Shown here: in pieces, positions 34,939 to 43,705 of the stretch
Numbering within the stretch: position 1 is the first letter of the stretch
Layout: each line of letters starts with the position of its first letter
Origin: CAVRQM01 sp963756975
Lineage (GTDB): Bacteria > Pseudomonadota > Alphaproteobacteria > Acetobacterales > Acetobacteraceae
NCBI GenBank assembly: GCA_963756975.1
Contig: CAVWPS010000002.1
Location: forward strand, 2,046,001 to 2,110,000
Length of the DNA stretch: 64,000 nt
Reading direction: 5' to 3'
Made by a program: the position numbers and the translations under genes
Notes under the pieces: model-generated
The model's input: the letters and a program-made list of their open reading frames with translations, nothing else
What the model was told of the DNA's origin: nothing
Database searches by the model: none

Positions 34939-36753
34939 TTGCCCGATGTCGGCATCGTAGACTCCGGCCCGCGCGAGGTTCTGGCCCGCGTGTTCGGCTT
35001 CCCGGCGTTCCGGGGCGATCAGGCGGCGGTCATCGACCACGTGATGGCCGGCGGCGACGCGCTGGTGCTGATGCCGACCGGCGGCGGCAAGAGCGTCTGC
35101 TACCAGGTGCCGGCGATCTGCCGTCCCGGGACGGCGGTCGTGGTGTCGCCGCTGATCGCGCTGATGGACGATCAGGTCGCGGCGATGCGCCAGCTCGGCG
35201 TCAGCGCGGGCGCGCTGCACTCCGAGCAGGAGCCCGACGCCAACAGCGCGGTGTTCAGGACGCTCGAGGCCGGCAAGCTCGACCTGCTCTACGTCTCGCC
35301 GGAACGCCTGCTGTCGTCCGGCACCGAAGCCCTCCTCGCGCGGCGAAAACTGTCGTTGATCGCGATCGACGAGGCGCATTGCGTGAGCCAGTGGGGCCAC
35401 GAATTCCGGCCCGAGTTTCGCGCGCTGTCGTGCCTCGCCGAGCGGTTTCCCGGCGTGCCCCGCATCGCGCTGACGGCGACGGCCGACCCGCGCACCCGCA
35501 CCGACATCCTGGCCGCCCTCCGGATGGAGGACGCGCGGGTGTTCGTGTCGAGCTTCCACCGGCCGAACCTGACGGTGAGCGCGAGCCCGAAAATCGGCGA
35601 GACGGCGCAGCTGATGGACGTGGTCCTGCGCCATCCCGGTCAGGCCGGCATCGTCTATTGCGGCAGCCGAGCGAAGACCGAGCGGATGGCGGCGAGCCTG
35701 GTCGCCAAGAAGATCCCCGCCGTCGCGTTCCACGCCGGGCTCGACCCATCGGTCAAGCGGACGGCGCTGACCCGGTTCCGCGCCGGCGAGCCGATGGTGG
35801 TCGTCGCCACCATCGCGTTCGGCATGGGCATCGACCGGCCGGACGTGCGCTTCGTCGTCCATCTGGATATGCCCGACAGCCCGGAGGGGTTCTACCAGCA
35901 GATCGGCCGCGCCGGCCGCGACGGGCTGCCGTCCGAGACGCTGCTGCTGTACGGCGGCGAGGACATCGCGCGCGCCCGGCACTTCCTCGCACTGTCGAGC
36001 GCGCCCGAGCGGCAGAAAGTGGTGATGCGCGAGCGGCTGGAGGCGATGGTCAGCCTGTCCGAAAGTGCCGCCTGCCGCACCCGCGCGCTGCTGAACTGCT
36101 TCGGCGAGGAGCTGGGCGGCCCGTGCGGCCATTGCGACCGCTGCCTCAATCCGGTCGCGACCCGCGACGGCAGTGTCGACGCGCAGAAGCTGCTGTCGGC
36201 GGTGTTTCGCACCGGCCAGCGGTTCGGCGCCGGGCATGTGGTCGCGGTGCTGATGGGCGAGACGACGGCGATGGTGACCAAATGGGGCCACGACCGCCTG
36301 GCCGCGTTCGGCATCGGCCGCGACCGCACGGCGGCGTTCTGGCGCGGGCTGGTGCGCCAGATGATCGCCCACGGCGCGCTCGAAATCGAACCGGGCGAGT
36401 ACGCGACGCTGAAGCTGAACGAGGCGCTGGCCCGGCCGGTGCTGCGCGGCGAGCAGGCGGTGGTGACGCTGGACGAGCCGGCGGCGCCGTCCGCGACGCG
36501 GAAGCGGTCGCGCGGCAGCGCGCCGGTCGAGGCCGGTCCCGACGACCCGATGTTCGAGGCGCTGCGGGCGTGGCGGACGGCCGAGGCCAAGACGCAGAAC
36601 CTGCCGCCCTACGTGATTTTCCACGACAGCGTGCTGCGAGACATCGCGGCGATCCGGCCGCGCGATCGCGCCGCGTTGGGTCAGGTCAAAGGCGTGGGTG
36701 CGGCGAAGCTCGATCGCTACGGTGCCGCCGTTTTGGGAGTTTTGGCCGCATGA
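34939..36753 (+). CDS. recQ: ATP-dependent DNA helicase RecQ
   Basis: A 604-residue SF2 helicase that unwinds DNA 3' to 5' in recombinational repair. Motif I is LMPTGGGKSVCYQVPAI, motif II is LIAIDEAHCVSQWGHEF (DEAH), motif III is IALTATAD, and motif VI is QQIGRAGRDG. The zinc-binding cysteines are in CRTRALLNCFGEELGGPCGH and CDRC, and the RQC winged-helix domain follows. The C-terminal HRDC domain (LPPYVIFHDSVLRDIAAIRP, LGQVKGVGAAKLDRYG) is present. TTG at 34939 is the start. It overlaps the next gene as ATGA. Confidence 0.94.
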   Translation: MPDVGIVDSGPREVLARVFGFPAFRGDQAAVIDHVMAGGDALVLMPTGGGKSVCYQVPAICRPGTAVVVSPLIALMDDQVAAMRQLGVSAGALHSEQEPDANSAVFRTLEAGKLDLLYVSPERLLSSGTEALLARRKLSLIAIDEAHCVSQWGHEFRPEFRALSCLAERFPGVPRIALTATADPRTRTDILAALRMEDARVFVSSFHRPNLTVSASPKIGETAQLMDVVLRHPGQAGIVYCGSRAKTERMAASLVAKKIPAVAFHAGLDPSVKRTALTRFRAGEPMVVVATIAFGMGIDRPDVRFVVHLDMPDSPEGFYQQIGRAGRDGLPSETLLLYGGEDIARARHFLALSSAPERQKVVMRERLEAMVSLSESAACRTRALLNCFGEELGGPCGHCDRCLNPVATRDGSVDAQKLLSAVFRTGQRFGAGHVVAVLMGETTAMVTKWGHDRLAAFGIGRDRTAAFWRGLVRQMIAHGALEIEPGEYATLKLNEALARPVLRGEQAVVTLDEPAAPSATRKRSRGSAPVEAGPDDPMFEALRAWRTAEAKTQNLPPYVIFHDSVLRDIAAIRPRDRAALGQVKGVGAAKLDRYGAAVLGVLAA

Positions 36754-37693
36754 GCCTGCTGCACGCCGACGAGCCTGCTGCGTTCGAGAGTTATCGCGGC
36801 CGACAGCACATCGCCCTTCGTGCTGACGGTCGATCACGCGGGCCGCGTCGATGCCGCGGGCGCTGGGCGACCTCGGCGTGCCGGACGCGGAGCGGGCGCG
36901 GCATATCGGCTGGGATATCGGGATTCTGGGCGTGTCGGCGGCGCTGTCCGAGATGCTCGACGCGCCGATGGTGGCGACGCGCTACTCGCGGCTGGTGATC
37001 GACTGCAATCGCGACCCGTCGGTGCCGACCGCGTTCGTCACCGTCTCGGAGGCGACTGCGGTGCCGGGCAATGTCGGGCTGAGCGACGCGGCCAAGGCCG
37101 AGCGGGTCGAGGCGCTGTTCCGCCCCTACCACGACGCGATCGCCGCCCTGCTCGACGCGCGAACGGTCCCCACGGTGCTGGTAGCGATGCACAGTTTCAC
37201 GCCGCGCTACCTCGGCGTCGACCGGCCCTGGCACGTCGGCGTGCTGTACGGGCGCGACGACCGGCTCGCGCGGGTGTTGCTAGAATTGTTCGAGGCGGAG
37301 GGGGATCTGGTCGTCGGCGACAACGAGCCGTACCGGGTGAGCGATCTCACCGACTACACGGTGCCGGTCCATGGCGAGCGGCGCGGTCTGCCGCATGTCG
37401 AGCTGGAAATCCGCCAGGACCTGATCGCGGAGGCCGCCGGCCAGCGCGCGTGGGCCGAACGGCTGGCGCGGCTGCTTCCGGTGGCGCTGCGCGGCACTGG
37501 GTTAAAACGGCAACCCATCCGGGTTGTCGGCGACCGCTTCGCAGTGGAGCCGCAGATTGGCCAAGGCCGCGCGCAGGCCGGCGTCGAAGGCGTCCTTGCC
37601 CGGAATCGGGAAGGTGATGCGGGCGAGTTCGCCGCCCGTCGCATCGATGACGCGAAGGAGCGCAGTCTCTCCCGGATGATACAGCCCGGGTAG
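36750..37693 (+). pseudogene. N-formylglutamate amidohydrolase family, two +1 breaks near the start
   Basis: Homology to N-formylglutamate amidohydrolases (HutG/FGase family zinc enzymes). The ATG at 36750 overlaps the recQ stop and gives MSLLHADEPAAFE. Then GAG-A-GTT must lose a base to give VIAADSTSPFVLTVDHAGRV, which holds the family DHAG metal ligand. A second extra base at GTC-G-ATG (about 36850) joins MPRALGDLGVPDAERARHIG. The remainder is clean: TRYSRLVIDCNRDP, VLVAMHSFTPRYLG, GLPHVELEIRQDLI. Homology ends about 37503; the open frame beyond it looks like the reverse of the secreted gene on the other strand, where one more base shift would give TAA. Probably intact in the organism. Confidence 0.72.
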
Positions 37694-38166
37694 GGCAACA
37701 AGATCGAATTGCGCATAGGCGTCGTTCAACTTCGGTTCGGTCGGATCGCGGCGGGAGACGCCGACCAGTTCTAGTTTTCCGATCGTGAGCGCCAAGGTCG
37801 GCACGTCTCGCCGCCGACTGGGTAGTACGCGGAGGTCTTGATCGTGCGCGCGACCATCGTGTGGCCATCGTAGCGATACCCGATATCGAGACCGGCGAGA
37901 TCTTTCGGCTGCATTTCCCGCGATTGCCCGAGCGGGGTGATCGTTTTCGCGTTGGCGAACGGCAGGACGTCGAGTGCCGCCGGCACGATCCGATCTCCGG
38001 CAACGGTCGCGTCGATGTATATCTGGACTGTAGATTTGTCCTCCGGATAGAACGCAGTGCCGTCGCACTTCGGATTTTCCGCTCGGGCACCCTGTGCGGT
38101 GATTATCAACCACGCCGCGAGCGCCGCCGTTCGACCCCGAGTTTGCATCGCCGACAACCCCGACAT
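37502..38166 (-). pseudogene. Secreted hypothetical protein, frame broken by one missing base
   Basis: An unrecognised exported protein, about 221 residues when two frames are joined. MSGLSAMQTRGRTAALAAWL and IITAQGARA form a signal peptide. The mature part includes NPKCDGTAFYPEDKSTVQIY, IPAALDVLPF-like VPAALDVLPFANAKTITPLG and AGLDIGYRYDGHTMVARTIK, and then, after a -1 shift within 37793-37806, LALTIGKLELVGVSRRDP and PGLYHPGETALLRVIDATGG. Two cysteines sit near PKCD and GETC. It is less GC-rich than its neighbours. I see no known domain, and the start could also be the ATG at 38148. Confidence 0.6.
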
Positions 38167-38327
38167 GACCGTGATACGTGTCCTCTCACGCAATATTTCA
38201 TGCTTGCTCTTGATTGTCGAGGATGTTGCGTTCGGACATTCCCATTTCATTGACGGCAGCGTTCGTGCCCGCCTGGTTGCCTCGAAACGCGCGGCAAGGC
38301 ACGGTCGGGCGCGCCAAGGAGCTGCCC

Positions 38328-39712
38328 ATGCCACTCGGATTTTTCCGGCGTCGCCCGCCCGTTACGCCCGAGCAGGAGCCGGTCGCCCAGGAGGCCGAGC
38401 CGTCAGCCTCGCCGCTGTTTCCGTTGCGCCCGCCACCGACCGCGATCGCCGAGCCGCCGCCGGTCGAGGCACCGCCGCCGATCCCGATCCGGCCGCGTCC
38501 AGAAGCTCCGGTCCTGGAAGTCGCCGCAGCACCACCGCCCGCTCCCGAGCCGCCGCCACCACCGCCGCCCGTCGCAATCGGGCCACGGCTGCCGCACGGC
38601 CCGTTGCTCGACGATCTGGTCACCGGCGGCCACGCCCTCGCGGCGATCGAGTTGCACAAGCCGACACCGCTGGTCCGCCCCGACCCATTCCATGCCGAAC
38701 CGATGGTGGGCGGCGTATCGGCCTTCGCCGACGAATTCACGGACCGGCACGCCGGACCAGCGAGCCGGGGCCGGTTCGTCTGGTGGCGCTCGACGACGTC
38801 GTGGTGCTCGGCCGCGACGGCGTGTCGATCTGGCGCGAGCAGGTGCTGTTCCACTCCATGCAGAGCATCGAGCCGTGGCGCCCGGAATCGCGCGTCGCCC
38901 AAGCCGACGACCAGGGCAGCCTGATCCTGAAACAGCCGGTCGAGGCCGTCGTTCCGGTCGCCGGGCCGTTGCTGATGGGGTTCGTCGGCGCGTGGACGAA
39001 CTACGCGCACTGGATCACCGAGTGCCTGCCGCGCGCGTTCGCCTTCCTGGTGCTGCGCCAGCGCGAGCCGGCGGCGCGCCTCATCGTTCCGAACCTGCCG
39101 GCCAACGGCCCGCAGATGGAGACGCTGCGCTGGCTCGGCATCACGCCTGATCAACTCTACGTCCTGCACGACGACCAGGCGATCCGGGCCGCCAAGCTAT
39201 GGTGCGTCGGCGGCGTCGGCGTGTGGCAACCCCCCGTGCTGGTGCGGGCGGCGGCGCTGCACCTGTCGGCGGCGATCCCGCTCGATCTGAACGAGGCCGA
39301 GGGATTGGTCGCCAACCGCGTCTACATCCATCGCGGCATGGATACGCGCCGGCTGGCCAACTTCGAGGAATTGCTGCCGGTGCTCGAACGGTTCGCCTTC
39401 AACATCGTCCGCATGCAGGATTTCGGCGCGCAGACGCAGGTCCGCCTGATGCGCAACGCCCGCCACGTCATCGGCGAGAACAGCGGCGGGCTGGCCAACG
39501 TGATGTTCTGCCGCCGGGGTGCGAGGCTGCTGGAGCTGAACAACCCGGCCTTCCCGCATCCGGCGCACTGGGCGCTGATGGGCTTGGTCGGCGGCGGCTA
39601 CGGCTATTGCGTCGGGCAGCATGTCGGGGACGGCGCGCCGGGGATGAATTCGGATTACGCGATCCCGGTCGAGGATTTTACCCGGGCGGTCGAGGCGCTG
39701 GTGGCGAGCTAG
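38328..39712 (+). pseudogene. GT61 (DUF563)-type glycosyltransferase, frame broken by one missing base
   Basis: Read as one gene of about 460 residues. The N-terminus (MPLGFFRRRPPVTPEQEPVA) is followed by a proline-rich low-complexity stretch at about residues 30-85, then a junction at 38755-38765 where the frame shifts by -1 near HAGPAS. After that VRLVALDDVVVLGRDGVSIW leads into the catalytic GT61 (DUF563) region with TNYAHWITECLPRAF, IVPNLPANGPQMETLRWLG, VYIHRGMDTRRLAN and IGENSGGLANVMFC. GT61 enzymes modify surface polysaccharides. The start is supported by AAGGAG seven bases upstream. The coding sequence ends two bases before the 39714-39800 repeat. Confidence 0.75.
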
Positions 39713-39713
39713 A

Positions 39714-39800
39714 CCCTCACCCCGGCCCTCTCCCACAAGTCGGGAGAGGGAGCAGCCGCTTCTCCCTCTCCCGTCTACTGGGAGAGGGCCGGGGTGAGGG
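39714..39800. repeat. Nested inverted repeat (REP/BIME-like)
   Basis: The outer arms, 39714-39735 and 39779-39800, are perfect reverse complements (CCCTCACCCCGGCCCTCTCC and its mirror). Inside is a second pair of GGGAGAGGGAG-type arms at 39742-39752 and 39762-39772. This resembles dispersed palindromic repeats common between genes in GC-rich proteobacteria. It separates the convergent GT61 and ABC genes and contributes the last codons of the ABC gene. It could also act as a bidirectional transcription stop. Confidence 0.8.
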
Positions 39801-41844
39801 CCTCAGCGTGGGCGCCCCCAGCCAATTCCGCCGTCGCGTGATGGCACCGGATCAGGTGCCCCGGCTCGCGCTCCGACAGCGGCGGCTCGGTTTCGTCGCA
39901 GATCGGGCCGATGTAGCGCGGGCAGCGGCCGTGGAACACGCAGCCGCTCGGGATCGCGACCGCACTCGGGATTTCGCCGGTCAGCCGGATGCGCTCGCCC
40001 GAGGCACCGACCGCCGACAGCAGCGCCTCGGTGTACGGATGGCGCGGTCCGGAGAACAGCCGCTCCGCCGGGCCGATTTCGAGCAGCCGGCCGAGGTAGA
40101 GCACCGCGATCCGGTCCGACAGGTAGCGCACCACCGCCAGATCGTGGCTGACGAACAGGTAGCTGACGCCCTGATCGGATTGCAGTTCGGCCAGCAGGTT
40201 CAGGATCGCCGCCTGCACCGAGACGTCGAGGGCGCTGGTCGGCTCGTCGCACACCACCACGCGGGGCGATCCGGCGAACGCGCGGGCGATGGCGACGCGT
40301 TGCTTCAGGCCGCCCGACAACTGGCGCGGCTTGCTCGGCAGGAACCGGTCGGCGAGCCGCACCGAGCGCATCAAGCCGGACAGCCGCTCCGTCAGTGCCG
40401 CCCCGTTGAGCCCCGCGAGGCGTTTCAGCGGGCGGCCGACGATCCGGCGCACCGAGTGGGCGCGGTTCAGGGCGCTGTCCGGGTTTTGGAACACCATCTG
40501 CAGCGCCCGCGCCTGCGCCGGCGTGCGCAGCAGGGCGCGGACCGGCAGCGCCAGCCCGTCGAGTTCGATCCGGCTGCCGGCGTCGGGCGGCGTGATGCCG
40601 AGCATGATCCTCGCGAGCGTGCTCTTGCCGCTGCCGCTTTCGCCCACCAGCCCGAGCGTTTCGCCCGCGCGGATGTCGAGGTCGATGCCGCGCAGCGCGT
40701 GCACCGCGCCCGCGCCATGGCCGAACGTCTTGCTCAGCGCGCTGATCCGAACGACGGGCTTGTCGGCGTCGTGCTCGACCGGCGGTGGCGGGATCGCGGG
40801 GATGACGCGCGGCAGGTCGGGCGACTCTGGCCAGTAATGGCAGCGCGACGCGCGGTCGTCGCTGATCTGGATCAGGGCCGGACGCTCCTCCCGGCAATGC
40901 TCGCGCACCAGCCCGCAACGGGGCGCGAACACGCAGCCGGCCGGCATTTCGCCCGGCGACGGCAGGAAGCCCGGAATGGTGTCGAGCCGTGCCGTCAGCT
41001 TGCTCATCCCCGGCTGCGGCAGGCAGCGCAACAACCCGACGGTGTATGGATGGCGGGGCTCGTCGAACACCGCGTGCGTCGGCCCGGTCTCGACCATCTG
41101 GCCCGCGTACAGCACGCCCACGCGGGCGCACATCCGGGCGATGACTTCGAGGTTGTGGCCGATGAACAGGACGGCGGTCGAATACTCGCTCCGCAGCACC
41201 TCGATCAGATCGAGCACCTCGGCTTCCACCGTCGCGTCGAGGCCGGTCGTCGGCTCGTCCAGCACCAGCAGGCGGCGGTCGACGGCGAGCGCCATCGCGA
41301 TCACGACCCGCTGCTGCATCCCGCCCGAGAGCTGATGCGGATAGCGGCCCATGACGCCGCCGGGATCGGCGATCCGCACGCGGCCCAGCATCTCGCGCGA
41401 CCGCTCCTGCGCGTCGCGCGCCGAAAAGCCGGCGAGCGCGTAGACCTCGGCCAGTTGCGAGCCGACCGGGATTGTCGGGTTCAGCGCGCGGCCGGGGTCC
41501 TGGTAGACCATCGACAGGGCGCGGGTGCGCAGCCGGCGCAGTTCGGCGGCGTCGGCGGCGAGCAGGTCGCGGCCGTCCACGTGGACGGAGCCCGAGGTGA
41601 TCCGGCCGGCGCGGGGCAGGGCGCGCAGCACGGCGAGGGCGGCGGTGCTCTTGCCGCAACCGCTTTCGCCGACCAGCCCGAACGTCTCGCCGGCGCCGAT
41701 CTGGAACGTGACGCCGTGCAGCACCGCCTGATCGTGGCCGCGCACGCGATAGGCCACATGCAGGTCGCGCACGTCGAGCGCCAGCGGCAGGCCGGTCGCC
41801 GGTCGCGCCGTCACCTGGTGTTCGATCGTCGTCTGGTCAGTCAT
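39775..41844 (-). CDS. Dipeptide-type ABC transporter, fused DppD-DppF ATP-binding protein
   Basis: A 689-residue double ATPase. Module 1 (about residues 20-330) has the Walker A GESGCGKSTAALAVL, the ABC signature LSGGMQQR and Walker B LLVLDEPTTGLD. Module 2 (about 345-670) has GESGSGKSTLARIML, LSGGLKQR and VVVCDEPTSALD. Each ends in the oligopeptide C-terminal domain with the CxxxC-type cluster RHPYT...GCVFxxRC. It powers import through the two coupled permeases upstream. Start ATG overlaps the permease stop by eight bases. The last residues LTPALSQ are encoded by the inverted repeat, so the native C-terminus may have been extended. Confidence 0.92.
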   Translation of the reverse strand: MTDQTTIEHQVTARPATGLPLALDVRDLHVAYRVRGHDQAVLHGVTFQIGAGETFGLVGESGCGKSTAALAVLRALPRAGRITSGSVHVDGRDLLAADAAELRRLRTRALSMVYQDPGRALNPTIPVGSQLAEVYALAGFSARDAQERSREMLGRVRIADPGGVMGRYPHQLSGGMQQRVVIAMALAVDRRLLVLDEPTTGLDATVEAEVLDLIEVLRSEYSTAVLFIGHNLEVIARMCARVGVLYAGQMVETGPTHAVFDEPRHPYTVGLLRCLPQPGMSKLTARLDTIPGFLPSPGEMPAGCVFAPRCGLVREHCREERPALIQISDDRASRCHYWPESPDLPRVIPAIPPPPVEHDADKPVVRISALSKTFGHGAGAVHALRGIDLDIRAGETLGLVGESGSGKSTLARIMLGITPPDAGSRIELDGLALPVRALLRTPAQARALQMVFQNPDSALNRAHSVRRIVGRPLKRLAGLNGAALTERLSGLMRSVRLADRFLPSKPRQLSGGLKQRVAIARAFAGSPRVVVCDEPTSALDVSVQAAILNLLAELQSDQGVSYLFVSHDLAVVRYLSDRIAVLYLGRLLEIGPAERLFSGPRHPYTEALLSAVGASGERIRLTGEIPSAVAIPSGCVFHGRCPRYIGPICDETEPPLSEREPGHLIRCHHATAELAGGAHAEALTPALSQ

Positions 41845-42727
41845 CGAATGCGCCCGCCAGGCTGTCGGCCACGAGGTTGACGGCGACGACCAGGGTCGCG
41901 ATCGCGAGCGCGTCGAACACGACGGTCCACCAGTAGCCGCCGGTCATCAGGCCGTAGGATTGCGAGATCGCGAGGCCCCAGTCGGGCGACGGCGGCTGCA
42001 ACCCGACGCCGAGGAAGCTCAGTGTCGCCGTGGTGAAGATCGCGTAGCCGAGGCGGACCGTCATCTCGACCAGGATCGGCCCGGTGACGTTCGGCAGGAT
42101 TTCGCGAAACATGATCCACAGCGCGCTGTCGCCGCGAAGCTGCGCGGCCGCGACGTAATCGAGGCCGCGCTCCTGCAACACGGCGGTCCGTACGGTGCGC
42201 GCGATGATCGGCGTGAACGCGACGCCGATCGCGATGATCACCGTCCAGTTCGACGATCCGAGCGACACCAGGGCGACGATCGCCACGATCAGCAGCGGCA
42301 GCGCCAGCACGGCTTCGACGATCCGGGACACCAGATTGTCGACCCAGCCGCCGAAATAGCCGGTGACCAGTCCGACGGCGGTGCCGAGCACGGTGCCGAG
42401 CATGGTCGCGAGCGGGGCGACGGTCAGGATGTCGCGCGAGCCCACGATGACCCGGCTGAACACGTCGCGGCCGAGCTGATCGGTGCCGAACCAGTTGGTG
42501 GCGGACGGCGGCAGCAGGCTGTTCTCGATGTCGCCGTCGAACGGGTCGAGCGGCGTCAAATGGGCACCGAAAATCGCGCACACGATCCAGAACAGCACCA
42601 CGATGCAGCCGATGACGAAGGCCGGGGACCGTGCCAGCGCGACCGCCCGTTCGCGCGCCACGGACGGCCGGCGCGGCAGGATTTCGAGCAGCCGGGTTTC
42701 GACCAGCGGGTCGACTGTGGCACTCAT
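41837..42727 (-). CDS. ABC transporter permease, DppC type
   Basis: A 296-residue inner-membrane permease with six hydrophobic segments. The N-terminal OppC_N helix is SPAFVIGCIVVLFWIVCAIF, then the periplasmic HLTPLDPFDGDIENSLLPPS with the family motif NWFGTDQLGRDVFSRVIVGS, and the ATPase-contact EAA loop is AAAQLRGDSALWIMFREILP. DWGLAISQSYGLMTGGYWW is the final conserved loop. It overlaps both neighbours by a few bases (DppB stop, ATP-binding start), so it is translationally coupled. Confidence 0.92.
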   Translation of the reverse strand: MSATVDPLVETRLLEILPRRPSVARERAVALARSPAFVIGCIVVLFWIVCAIFGAHLTPLDPFDGDIENSLLPPSATNWFGTDQLGRDVFSRVIVGSRDILTVAPLATMLGTVLGTAVGLVTGYFGGWVDNLVSRIVEAVLALPLLIVAIVALVSLGSSNWTVIIAIGVAFTPIIARTVRTAVLQERGLDYVAAAQLRGDSALWIMFREILPNVTGPILVEMTVRLGYAIFTTATLSFLGVGLQPPSPDWGLAISQSYGLMTGGYWWTVVFDALAIATLVVAVNLVADSLAGAFDD

Positions 42728-43644
42728 GCGGCGGCCAATCGGATGCGCGGGTTGAGGGCCGAGGTCAGCATGTCGGCCAGCAGCGTGGCCACGACGTAGA
42801 TCAGGCCCACGATCAGCACGCCGGCTTCGAGCATCGGGAAATCCTTCGATTTCGCGGCGCCGAGGATCAGGCCGCCGATCCCCTGGTAGCGGAACAGCTG
42901 CTCGATCACGACCAGTCCGCCGATCAGGTAGCCGGCCTGCGTCGCGATCACGGTGATGGTCGGCAGCAGCGCGTTGCGCAGCACGTGCCGCCACACGACC
43001 GTCCGCCACGGCAGACCTTTCAGCACCGCCGTTCGCGTGTAGTCGGACGCCAGCGCCTCGACCATGCCGGCGCGCGCCATGCGGGCGATGTAGCCGAACA
43101 GGACCAGCACCAGCGGGATCGCGGGCAGGATCAGGTGCTGCAATTGCACCAGCGGTCCGGCGTCGCGCGGCCATGTGGCGGAAATCGGCAGCAGGTGCGT
43201 CCAGATGCCGAACACCAGGATCAGCACGATGCCGGACACGAACTCCGGCACGATGCTGGCCGACATGCCGACGATGGTGATCGTGCGGTCGATCCAGCCG
43301 CGCACGTTCAAGGCCGCCACCACGCCGCCCAGAATGCCGAGCGGGACGACGACGACGAACGCGACCGCCGCGAGCTTGAACGAGTTCAGCAGCGCCGGCC
43401 CGATGAAGTCGACGACCGGTTTGCGGTAGATCAGCGAGTTGCCGAAATTGCCGGTCAGCGCGCCGCCGATCCACGTCAGGTATTGCGTGAGCAACGGCAG
43501 GTCGGCGCCGAGCTCGTGGTTCTTGACCGCGACGGCGCGGGGATCGGCGAGCGGGCCGAGGATGGCCCGCCCCACATCGCCCGGCAGCAGGTGCCCGCCG
43601 GCGAACACCAGCAGGCTTAGCAAGAACAGCGTCAGCAGCGACAT
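42724..43644 (-). CDS. ABC transporter permease, DppB type
   Basis: An inner-membrane permease of the DppB/OppB type, about 306 residues from the ATG at 43642-43644. It has LLTLFLLSLLVFAGGHLLPGD at the first helix, the large periplasmic loop PLLTQYLTWIGGALTGNFGN, and the cytoplasmic coupling motif TAVLKGLPWRTVVWRHVLRN leading to LPTITVIATQAGYLIGGLVV. A good AAAAGGA ribosome site lies about 43690, upstream of an IARTITRRLLM segment that lacks an ATG/GTG/TTG, so the true start may be slightly earlier or the codon miscalled. It follows the binding-protein gene by about 60 bases. Confidence 0.88.
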   Translation of the reverse strand: MSLLTLFLLSLLVFAGGHLLPGDVGRAILGPLADPRAVAVKNHELGADLPLLTQYLTWIGGALTGNFGNSLIYRKPVVDFIGPALLNSFKLAAVAFVVVVPLGILGGVVAALNVRGWIDRTITIVGMSASIVPEFVSGIVLILVFGIWTHLLPISATWPRDAGPLVQLQHLILPAIPLVLVLFGYIARMARAGMVEALASDYTRTAVLKGLPWRTVVWRHVLRNALLPTITVIATQAGYLIGGLVVIEQLFRYQGIGGLILGAAKSKDFPMLEAGVLIVGLIYVVATLLADMLTSALNPRIRLAAA

Positions 43645-43705
43645 CAGCAGCCGACGGGTGATGGTCCGTGCGATGCGGAGATCCTTTTCGTGACGGCGGT
43701 TGCGA

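Noticed and set aside
37504..37693. The last 60 codons of the formylglutamate-hydrolase frame as a real domain
   Set aside because: They are the reverse complement of the secreted gene at 37502-38166 and carry no family homology.
39199..41880. An 893-codon plus-strand open frame across the GT61 end and the ABC ATPase
   Set aside because: Antisense to a well-supported double ATPase, low-complexity composition, and it crosses a palindromic repeat.
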